From Sipunculus nudus (lineage: Eukaryota > Annelida > Sipuncula > Golfingiida > Sipunculidae), in assembly GCA_026874595.1 (NCBI GenBank), contig CM049312.1:52515429-52579428 (forward strand): a stretch of 64,000 bases of DNA, in the 5' to 3' direction. The translations under genes and the position numbers were made by a program. Of the stretch, positions 12,687 through 24,600 are shown piece by piece. Below the pieces are notes generated by a model. That model was given only the letters and a program-made list of their open reading frames with translations, did no database searches and was not told where the DNA came from. The first letter of the stretch is position 1, and the number at the start of each line of letters is the position of its first letter.

Positions 12687-15600
12687 CTGTCTCAAATACA
12701 ACAGGTAAATCAAAGGGTAAAGATAAGTTAAACAAATCATGCTCAGATTCTGTTAATTCTTCAGAAAAGCAATGAAGTTTCTTCATGAAAATAAGGGCAT
12801 GCATTTTCTATACAGCAGCTTTTTTCTTCAATTTGACTTACCTTGTATACAGTAAACCACTGCTGGACTGCTATTTTTGTTTCCAATAATAATGTGCAAG
12901 TTACTGCATATGAATGTTAGTTTCTCTATTTGAGTATGCACCTTGCATTTGAGTGTGAGTTCCAGTACTCGAATATGAGCTCTTGTACTTGAGTCTGAGC
13001 TCCATTCCTGTATTTGATTATTAACTTCTGTATGTGAGTATGAGCTCCTGTATTTGAGTGTCAGTTTATGAGTATGAGCTTCAGTCCTGTATTTGAGTAT
13101 TAACTCCTGTCTGTGAGTCTGAGCTCCTGTATTTGAGTGTCAGTTAATGAGTATGAGCTTCAGTCCTGTATTTGAGTATTAACTCCTGTATGTGAGTATG
13201 AGCTCCTATATTTAAGAGTCAGTTTATGAGTATGAGCTTCAGTCCTGTATTTTAGTATTAACTCCTGTCTGCGAGTCTGAGCACCTGTATTTGAGTGTCA
13301 GTTTATGAGAATGAGCGCCTGTCCTGCATTTGATTATTAACTCCTGTATGTGAGTGTGAGCTCCTGTATTTAAGAGTCAGTTTATGAGTATATGAGTATG
13401 AGCTTTAGTCCTGTGAGTGTGAACTCCTGTATGTTTGTGTCCGTTTAAGGGTACAAATTTAAGTGTTAGTTCCAGTATTTAAGTATGATGCAGTATGAAC
13501 TCCAGTGTTATTATAAGTTGCTGTATTTCAGGATGAGCCCTAGTGTTAGAGTGGGAGTTGCTGTATTGGAATATGACCTCCAGTCTTAGAGTATGAGCTC
13601 CTGGATTTGAGTGTGAGCTCCTGGATATGAGTATTGGCTCCAGTATTTTGAGGGAGTTCCTTAATTTGAGTGTGAGCTCCTGGATTTAAGTGTTAGCTCC
13701 TGGATTTTGGTGTGAGCTCCTGGATATGAGTGGGAGATCCTGGATTTAAGTATGAACCTGGATTTAAGTATTTGCTCCAGTGTTAGCTCCTGGATTTGAG
13801 TGTGAGCTCCTAGATTTGAGTGTGAGCTCCTGGATTTGAGTGTGAGCTCCTAGATTTGTGTGTGACCTCCTGGATTTAAGTGTGAGCTCCTTGACATGAG
13901 TATGAGCTCTAGTATTTGAGCCTGACCTGTGCTTCCTCATGTCCTCCTCCATATCGTCTGCGTACATTCTCATCGTGCGTTTTGGTGGTGGTGGAGCCAA
14001 CAGCTGCTGCAGCTCCTCCTCGTCAACCAGTTGGTCTTCCTCATCATCAGAGCAGGTGGCAGGTGGACCCAGCCGCTGGTGAATTCTCTTACTCAAGTAT
14101 TCTTCAAAGGAAACACAGTTTCTATAGAATTAGGAGAAAATAACACCAGACCTGCTCTGATGAATCTAAGCCAACAAATCTTGAGTAGAGAATAATGACA
14201 TGATCATGCTAATATAATGCTGATGCTGACAGAAAATGCTAAGATGTGAAAACAAATTATCACTTCATCACATACGTCAGATATGACAAACAAGCAGTTT
14301 ACGTTCACATGGCTATAACAATTATACCAATCTATAGTAATCACTGGTTGTCTGCATTCAGAATTTATGTCCATTAAAATACTCATTTATCAGCTTCATT
14401 TCTAAACCTATATGCTAACCGACATATGGAGATCGGAATCCAAACACCTGTCTTACAATGGTAGACAATGCGTTGGTACACCAATTTAGGCTATTATCAT
14501 TTCTCCCTGTCGCTCTATCTGTCTTTCCATCTGCTGAACTGGTAACTGATCTTATGTGTACCAAAATATTGCGTTAAAATCAGTAATTATTTATAATAGA
14601 TATTAACACCTCTTACCACATAACAATACCACCTCACTGCTGTAGTGGGCTGATGCTTAGCAGGATCATACAAAACCCATGACTATGTAAACCTGATGTT
14701 ATAATATCCCTTAAATGGTGAAATTTTGTAGCTCATTAAATACTACACTTCCATGGTTACGTTATGAGCTTAAGCCCAATTACGGTACTCATAGGGGGTT
14801 CATGCTCACACACTGGCAAACAGAATTTTCACAGCTATGCAGCTATATCATCAAAGACGACAACATAACGTGTCTTAAGAAACTTATTGATGACAATTAT
14901 ATTTCTAAAGTAACTGAGCTGACTACCTTCATCTAAATAATCACTGTCCTCCTGTAGTTCTGTTTCATCGGCATCCTCATCTGCATATGACATGGTAACT
15001 TTGGTGCCATTATCAGTGTCCACTTTTATGTCTGCAAATGGCCCCATTTCTGGGTCATCTAGATCTGCATATGACACTAGCTCTCTCCCAGCATGAAACC
15101 TGGCCCCCCTGCTGTCGTGTGCCTTTGCTCCTCTTGGATTCAGATCATCATCAGTCTTTTGTGATGAATTATCAAGTCCCCTCATTTTTCTTTTTCTGTA
15201 AGAACACATTCACAATAAGTTATTCTTCACATATTGTTCAAGATGAATGTTCAATTGGCACAAAGACCAAAATATGTGTTAAATTTCATGCCAAGTTAAC
15301 AATTTGTTGCATTACCTCTGAATGTCAACCCAAAGAAATAACTTATGCAGAATATTGGTACACAAGTCTTAGCTGTAGGTACAACAAGATAATCTAATTC
15401 ACACAAAGTTTGTTTTTAACGAGTAATGGCCCAACAGACAAATCAAAACTATATAAATTGGCCATTTTCCACTTTAAATACTTCCTTGAAACATATTACA
15501 CAATATTTGAGTATCATGTAATTTTTGTGCATCTACACTACTCCAGTTCCAAACATATATCTTTCATACAGTACATCTCATATATTCATTTTATCACTGG

Positions 15601-18600
15601 AAGTACCATACTTTGGCCATTGATCCACTATAATAAATACCAATTATATCACTTTATCAGCAAATTTAACTATTCTTTGGCCTAACATACTTTCCATAAA
15701 AGTATTTTAAAGCAAACAATAAAACTTGACATAATTGGTAGAAATCTGTTGTAAAATCATATTTGATGATTGAAAGACAAAAACCACTGATGATCTATTA
15801 TTATTTTGTGTACCATCTATATTACCATGAACTATGAATTATACCTAAAATATTGACTGAGCAAGTTCAGTCGAACTTGTACACCATACTTATTGTCAAT
15901 GTTATGGCCAGGCTGTGCACACTTATTTATTGCACAATGGTAAGCTTTAATGCTGTTCACTCTTTTGTGCCCGTCTTCCTTACAGCTCTGACAGAATAAA
16001 AATATTGTATCAGGCTATTTTAACTTCTTTAGATGTGCATACATAATCATTGGTGATCTATTGTGCAAATGCAATTGTCTTAATCCATTATGAAAGAAAA
16101 CAACCATTCACTGATATATTTGATTAATTGGCACACCATGTGTTGAGTTAATAATATTAACTCATAATTTTCCACAAGGCAGGCTCTAACTGCATCACAT
16201 ATCTGAACTATAAAAGAATGACTTAGAAAGAGAACCTGCTGAGGCACTGGCCTGCATTAAGTCTTGCTGTGATCACTGGATCCTGGAGTATGAGAAGCTA
16301 TAGGGCAGAACTTTTAATATTTCAGCTTTTAAATAAGATTTAAAAAATAACAGACTTTCTAATTTAGCTAACATTTTTTAGATTTTACCTGCTTGAACTG
16401 ATGAGCCCCTTCATACCTGTAACACAGGAAGACAAAAGAACAGTTTTAAATACCCAATCTCATACACATATATGAATTTTCACCTTGCATGTAACACAAC
16501 CAAGTTTTGGTTGTTTACATTATTAAAACAATATTCAGCAGAAAAAAATACCTATGTCACATACAATCACTGAATATTGATATAACCTGTTAAAAATAAG
16601 TCAGTAAAAATACATGAAATATGTATGACAGTAAGTGGTGCAAACAATTTGTGTTACTGGTATGTGCTTTGAATCTCAGCTAAAATTGAACTGATATGAC
16701 AGACACTAATGCATATAATTTTAAAAAGTGTGTCAAGATCACATTTAGCTATTGATGGATGCTGTAATGAGAAAGGAGGTATATTTCTTAATCAGATCAG
16801 AGTTTCCTGGTTTAGTCATCCACTGATCGCACTGAAAATTACTCAAATATAAATTTGACAATTTTAGTAGAACACTCAATATTTTCAATGACTTTATTGA
16901 TACAATTGTGACATTTTGTGCCCTAGCATTCCTTGTGGCCTCAAACAAATTAATGCATTTTCAATTCATTATTAAATAAAATTTTTATTTTACTATTTTA
17001 TAAAATTTTATTAACTGCACTTCTTCAGACAGTATACATGCAGATTATTTACAATATGTACATTACTTGTTTTGAGATGATGTCTGTCTTACCTCCATAA
17101 TTTGGGTTGCCATACTTCTTATAGTACTGACTCTTTCGCTCTGCTCCTGGCAATTTCTTGTCAGCTGTAAACATATGAAGTTAATATGATCTAGATGTCT
17201 GCATATGGTCAGCAATACAGGGTCCTTGAATCAAATAAGCTTATCTTATATGTAATGGAATTTTCTGCTTTACAACAGAATTAAAAGTTACATCATCACT
17301 TCAAAACCTGAATCAAGAGAACATATCTAATTAATTACATGCACATATCTTGATACACAAATCATTTGATTAAAAATCTCTATTGTTTACATCCTCTTCT
17401 AAAACTGTGATGTGAAACCTTCAAATAAACATTAGACCAACTGGTGATGTAATAAACAACTAATACACTCCAATATACATATGATCATATGTAACAAATT
17501 ATCATATTTCATAACGAATTTTATCTTCATTCAAAATTTTATCGATATTAATTAATACAGGCAATGTAAAGTGGTGTTACTACACAAAAAGACAGAAACC
17601 TTTAGTTGCAAAGCGCAGGAAGAGCTTCTTGGCTTTAGGATGCTGAATGCCAATTCGCCACCATCCAGGGGGAGCATTTTTGTCTTCTACAAGCGGTAAT
17701 CTGCCAGCAACTGTAGATGATTTGGCACTGGGATCCTTTGCTTTTCCTTCATTTAGGTTTGTCTTAAATAGAAAAGGGGCAGTGCCTGAATTAAAGGTTA
17801 AAACAATATAGTGGTACAGCAATGAGGATGGTTCCTGAATTAAAATATAATCTGTTTAATATTGGCATACTTTTTTTATATGTTACTCCTTAAATATAAT
17901 AATGCCTCAGCTTTACCTACGTAAATTGATAAGAAAAACGGATCTGTGGAACTGATCTGGTTTGTCCCCTGCCCATCATGTTAGCAGTTGCAGGAAAGGT
18001 TTTGAATATATAATAATACCTGTGGTGAGACACTTTTTAAAAGGAGTGCTTATTGTAACATGATTATTATCAGTGACAAACAGTAATGCTGTGCAAACTT
18101 GAAAACTGTGGCATGGTTATTCATAAGATGCATAAGTGATGTATTGCAGCTATTGTCAATTTGTTTTTAAGTTATTGTGCTAAAGCCATATTCTGGATGG
18201 ACGGACACTCACAAAAACTATCTCCCCTGCCATCTGTCACCTTAGGCGACAGGAGGAGTGTGGATGAGGAAGGCAGTAATGACAATTCAGCCTTTTGTAT
18301 TTTACAGTCTAACACTTTTATAGTTGTCCAGTATGGTGTGAACTATTTTGCACTTACAATTCCCTTTCTCTGGTAACACAAATATATGCTTCACCTTCTG
18401 AAAAAAATTGAGAATATTATCTATCTCCACATTTTGACGTGTACCTGACTTTTGGCTGTACTTGAGGTCGGTTTTGTCTCTTTGCTCGAGTCTTTGTCTT
18501 TTCTTCTTGCTGCACTTGTTTCCTTTGAGCTTTTCTTTAATTTTTTTGTATCTGCATCACTGTCTTCATTGCTGCAAAGGTCAAGCTCATCGTCATCTTC

Positions 18601-21600
18601 ACTCTCTTCATCAGTCTCCATTGGAGATGCACTGGGCTTTTCATCCTCTGCAGGTACTAATGTTTTAAAAGGCAGTAAATAAATAAAATATAAATTCTCA
18701 GAAGCAACTGATGTTACATTTGCAATTATTTGACTAATTCAATGGCAATGAGTTAACATTAGATAGTTATCATAAGAGAGATTTGGAAATGTAATAACGA
18801 GAGGAAACTAAAGTGAAGATGGAATATTACCTGAGTAAGAGTAAATACGACAGCTGCTTCAGGCAGTTGCCAATATGTCCATGATTTTCCAAATGTGCCA
18901 GTTTAAATCTTCACATGATTAGGAAAAGTAAATTTTATCATATTTACCTTACACTATGCCTTGAGGATTTCTTGCTGTCAGATTGTGAACTAGGGACCCA
19001 TGGGTCTCAACGCTCAGCTGCATTGGTCTATAAGGATATATGTTTATGAGGTTTTCCAAAATATTGGTACTGTGATCAATTTGAAGCCAACCTGTCTACC
19101 CAAACTGGAGTTATTATCCATAAACTAATTTGTGAATGGATTGGCCCTGTGACCTTAACCTTTATGACCCCAAAATCAAAAGGAAACTTCCCCTATAGCC
19201 GTTGCACCACATATTGATGATGGAAGGATTGAGATAAAAAGTTTGGCTTAAAATGCATCCACAATCTTTCTAAAATGGTGGGCCCTGTGACCTTGACCTT
19301 TGATCTCATGACCCCAGAATCAACAGTTCTTACTTTAGTGGTGGGCCATATATAAGTCAAGTTTGAAACCAATATTTCAAACCAAACTGGTGTTATCATC
19401 TGGAAACTAATATGTGGATAGATGGCCCACATGACCTTGATCTTTGACCTTGTGACCCCGAAATCCATAAGTTACTTCCACTACTGGCAGGTGGGCAACA
19501 TCTTGAAGATAGAAGGTTTGGGACAGAAAGTTTGATTAAAAATACATCAACAATCTTTTTAAAGAAATGAGTCCTGTGACCTTGACCTTTGACCGCTGGA
19601 CCCCAAAATCAACACAATTCTTACTTTATTGGTGAGTCATATATAAGTTAAGTTTGAAACCAATATGTCAAACTAAACTGGAGTTATCATCTGGAATCTA
19701 ATTTGTGAACAGATGGGCCCCTGTGATGACCTTTGACCTTGTGACCCCCAAATAAATCAGGTTTTTCCCTTATTGGCAGCTCAGCTATATGTGCAAGGTG
19801 GAAGGTTTGGGATGAAAAGTTTGCCTTTAAATGCATCCACAATTTTTCTAAATAAGTGGGTACTGTGACCTTGATCACTGACCTCATGACCCCAAAATTG
19901 AACAGAATCTTTCCCTATTGGCAGATAAGCAACATCTTGAATATGGAAGGTTTGCAATGAAAAGTTTGGCTTCAAATGCATATGCACTCTTTTAAAAGAA
20001 ATGAGTCCTGTGACCTTGACCTTTGACCGTTGGACCTCAAAATCAACACAATTCTAACTTTATTGGTGAGTCATATATAAGTTAAGTTTGAAACCAATAT
20101 GTCAAACTAAACTGGAGTTATCATCTGGAATCTAATTTGTGAACAGATGGGCCCCTGTGATGACCTTTGACCTTGTGACCCCCAAATAAATCAGGTTTTT
20201 CCCTTATTGGCAGCTCAGCTATATGTGCAAGGTGGAAGGTTTGGGATGAAAAGTTTGCCTTTAAATGCATCCACAATTTTTCTAAATAAGTGGGTACTGT
20301 GACCTTGACCACTGACCTCATGACCCCAAAATTGAACAGAATCTTTCCCTATTGGCAGATAAGCAACATCTTGAATATGGAAGGTTTGCAATGAAAAGTT
20401 TGGCTTCAAATGCATATGCACTCTTTTTAAAAAAATGAGTCCTGTGACCTTGACCTTTGACCGTTGGACCCCAAAATCAACACAATTCGTACTTTATTGG
20501 TGAGTCATATATAAGTTAAGTTTGAAACCAATATGTCAAACAAAACTGGAGTTATCATCTGGAAACTAATTTGTGAACAGATGGCCTCTGTGACCTTGTC
20601 CTTTGACCATGTGACCCATAATTCATTTAAGCTCTCCCCATACTGGCAAGTCAGCTAAATGGAAAGTTTGGGATGAAAAGCAAAGCTTGGCTTAAATTGC
20701 AGCCATAATTTTTTTAAATAAGTGAGTCCTGTGGCCTTGACCTTTGACCTCGTGACCTCAAAATCATACAGGTTCTTGCTTTAGTGGTGGGCCATATGTA
20801 AGTCAAGTTTGAAATCCATGTGTCAATACAATCTGGCGTTATTATCTAGAAACAAATTTGTGTGGATGGATAGATGGACAGACAGACAGATGAACAGACA
20901 GACAGACAGGGTAATTACTATATGGCATCCACTTGTGATCAATAAACACACCAGGTTTTGGGACACTAGATGTAAATACAGCTGAGAACCTGACATGATT
21001 GTTGTCATTTTATAGTTAAAAAAAATAGAAAAATATTCGTTAAAATAACAAAAAATACAGGTGGCACCACCACTTTTTTGGAGACTGACAAAACTAGTCA
21101 TGGTCAATATTCAGGGCAAGATTAATGACAATCCATGCATTAATTATCAAGATATTGGAGGTTCTGTTTTATATTTTTGATTATTCTGGGGGGTACTTTC
21201 AAGCCCCATAGCTCAGAAGATATAGGTCACAGTGACCTAATTTCAGATTTCCAGGGAGACTTTTTATTGACCTCCTTGGATGTTCACATAGAAGTTTCTA
21301 GGACCAGCAGTTACGATTTGTGCCATGCTAACAGATGGCCGGATGGCCAGACTAAAGGACGGCGAACAGACAAAGTGCCATTCCTATACCTCAGTTGACT
21401 TACAGTCAGCTGAGCTAAAAAAACATTCTGAACTTCTTAACAGAGTACTAACAACCTAATAATTTTTGAATCAGTTAAATAACATTATGTCAAACAGCAA
21501 ACCTTGGTTAGTTTAACTGAACTAGGGTAATGAGAAGAGAAACTATGGCACAACAGATCTTATGAATACAAAGGAATCTTATGTTTGAAGTAATGCATAA

Positions 21601-24600
21601 TTGATTCTTATGTACCAAATCGTATATTTGACCAAACAAGCAAAATGTACTCTTACCTAAGAGTTACAGCCTGCTGAGGTAGAAATATGCAAACATGTAG
21701 GCAAACAATGGTTAAATATGCCAAAACCTCTGAAGTAAGTTTAAGAAAATGTATTGTGAAAAGTCATTGCAGAAAGAAGTAGCTAACACAATTACAATGG
21801 AAGACAAAGAAAAACTAGAATATGAGTAGTCGACTAGGTGTATCCGCCTAAATCTGAGTAGAACAGGTGAAGTGAGGCATAGATTGAGTGGCAAGGGGAA
21901 ATAGAGTGAGATGTGTTGCATATTAGCATGGATGTCTGCCACATAAACATGATTGTAGGTGGCCCCACCTGTCATAAAATCAGGAAAGCTATCAAGGATG
22001 TATACGCTTGTCAATTTCAGGTGAATAAGTCAAATGACTGCCGAGATATGAGGAATTTACCCAAGGGCAGACAAACAGATCGACGCTGTGCAAAAATGGT
22101 TGCAGGTGGCGCCACCAGTTTCTTGTATGATAAAGAGCTATGCGAGATCTAAATACATGCACAATTTCAGGAAGATATTTCAATCCAGTTCAGAGATATT
22201 AGCATGGATGTCTGCCACATAAAAATGATTGCAGGTGCCCCCCCCCCCCCCCCCCCGTCATAAAACCAAGAAAGCTATCCAGGATGTATACCCATGCCAA
22301 ATTTCAGATGAATAAGTCAAACCACAACAGAGATAGGAGTGATTTTAACCCACAGATGGACACTGTGCAAAAATGGTTGCAGTCGCCGCCACCAGTTTTG
22401 TGTATGATAAAGGGCTATGTGAGATCTAAACACATGCAAATTTTCAGGAAGATATGTCAAATCAGTCTAGAGATATTAGCAAGGATGTCTGGCCTGCATT
22501 GTGAACATGAATGTAGGTGGCGCCACCAGTCATATAATCAAAAAAGCTATCCAGGATGTATAGGCATGCTGAATTTCAGGTGAATTAGTCAAACCACCTC
22601 AGAGTTGAGTGATTTTAACCCATGTCAGAGGAACAGATGAACACCGCAAAAATCGTTGCAGGTGGCGCCACCGGTTAATTGTATGATATAAAGCTACCCA
22701 AAAGCTACACTGGTGCAAAATTTCAGCCTGATCGGTCAAATGAGTCCAAAGATGTGGTTTAATGTGTAAACACAGACGCACAGATGGACACACTGCATAG
22801 AGGAAAGGTCAGAGGTCAATGCTAAACTGTTAGGCACCAGTTAACATGTGACCTGATAACTGGTTAAGTTTTGGAAAAATTGGTCCAGTAGTCTCAGAGG
22901 AGTTCTCTAGAAACAACTTCAGCAGTGGCGGCAGAAACCGGTCAACGTAGTATCCATAAAACTTTGTTTTGGCAGATACAATTATTAAAGTATCAATTGC
23001 CATGGGAACTGCATACAAGTAAGCTATAAAACTGTCATGAAAAATCTCTTCTGTGACCATATAAAGGAAAGTGAAAATGGAACAAACATAACAAATATTA
23101 AAAGTAAATCCTCAACCCTAAACAATACATCCAGTTTAATTTAGATAAATTGTGTGAATTTTATTTTAAATCAGATAAACCAGGTGGATTATTTTAAACT
23201 GATTATCATACCTGAGTCCTGCGTGTTATCATCATCTATTTCCTCTTGTTCTTTGTGCTGTTCCTCTCCTTTCAGTTTTTCATCTTTTTCCACAACTGGT
23301 CCACTGAGATTTAGCATTGCCCTTGCTGCCGTTATTTTGTCAAACCATACCACATTACCTGCAATCAAAGTTTCATTGTTATATTGTCAAACATGCTACA
23401 TTACCTACAACCAACATATCATTTGTTATTTTGTCCAAAACCATACCACATTACCTACAATCAAAGTATCACTGGCGGTCACATATAACAGTAAACTCTA
23501 GTTTACCCATAGAAATAATACAACATGTTGCAGGGATATAAAATTATAGTCTTTATTCTTGACTCAGGAAATCAAGGTAAGAGATATTGTTCAATGTTTA
23601 TAATTTTGACCTCAACTGCCATGAAATGTGCCCTGTTAAAAGCTGCCTGCACATCTGGGTGCAGGGTGAAGGCTTATATCTATAGGTACTACCAGCTTAG
23701 GTATACCAGGGGTACCAGATTACTTGAGTAATGTTTTATCACCCATCCTAGGTGACTTGGAAAGGACTGAAAAGAGTGTGCTCACATGAACTGTCATCGA
23801 TCCATTCTATTGAACCCGGTGCATATTCTCTGAAGTAGTCAAATACATCTTTGGTACTCATGTTATCTGTTCCCCGGAGATGCACTACCTGAAGCCTGAT
23901 ACCCCGTTCATCTTTCTCCAAATTTTTTTCCACAATACCCAAGCTTAGAAGAAAAAAAAATTAATATCAATGAAAACAACTTTGTTTATAAGGTTTGTTA
24001 TCTCCCTTGAAACCAATATGAATAGAGAAATATATAATCATACTGTCAAATGATATGAAACTGACATTAAGTATATGGCTGTAACAGCTGCATTGGTTGT
24101 TCATTAAATCTGCATTCCTTAAACAATATCTTATATGAATTAGAAACTATAATAATCAGTCTCATAATTTTTTTTTCACTTTAACCTTTTTTAGCTTGTT
24201 TAACATCTTAAGCTGTTTTTTTAAGATTTTCACAATGCATCATCAGCCTGTTTTAGAACTTTTGATAATTGTATACACTGAATTAAAATAATACATACTT
24301 AGCACAAATATGTATTTGACAAATGGACACAGTGTAAATGTTAACTGGGCACCTTGTACTGTATCATCAACACCAACCTGTCATATATTTTCTTCAGATC
24401 CAAATCTGTCTCTGCTGTAGCTTTTTCTATACCAAATCGCTTGGCCCTTTTCTCTTTGTTTACTCGAGCTTCCTGTTAATTATTTAAAAATACCAAAACT
24501 GTGTCTTTGTGCTTAAATGGCATCAAAGTTGAAAGATTTGTTAATAACCAAATCTGAATTTTCATCGGATGTTAATTACATATTTAAAAAATATACGATT

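Larger units (their letters stand above)
14200..18160. other. NCBP3 introns 8-11 outside the listed exons
   Basis: The intronic stretches between the exons at 14101, 14927, 15195, 16389, 16416, 17093, 17164 and 17600 are AT-rich (roughly 65-70% by eye). They show no clear repeat, gene or RNA. Confidence 0.5.
18989..21416 (+). mobile_element. HINE/pearl-like element E2 in NCBP3 intron 5
   Basis: 5' end: AGGGACCCATGGGTC then CGCTCAGCTG (18993-19020). Core: about twelve ~145-bp monomers from 19140 to 20850, each with a version of GTGACCTTGACCTTTGACC. Then comes a GACA/ACAG microsatellite (20876-20912) and a 3' section (21185-21416) with AGGTCACAGTGACCT at 21224-21238. It closes with a terminal hairpin CTCAGTTGACT-TAC-AGTCAGCTGAG (21390-21414). 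About 260 bp between the microsatellite and the 3' section look unrelated. No protein is encoded. Confidence 0.65.

Noticed and set aside
13764-13926. Extension of the exon 12 frame into KELTLKSR-type repeats
   Set aside because: This is read-through into the intronic minisatellite. The donor at 13926/13925 ends the exon.
19687-20421. Several 66-68 codon minus-strand frames, nearly identical in pairs
   Set aside because: They are copies of the 434-bp higher-order repeat and do not look like genes.
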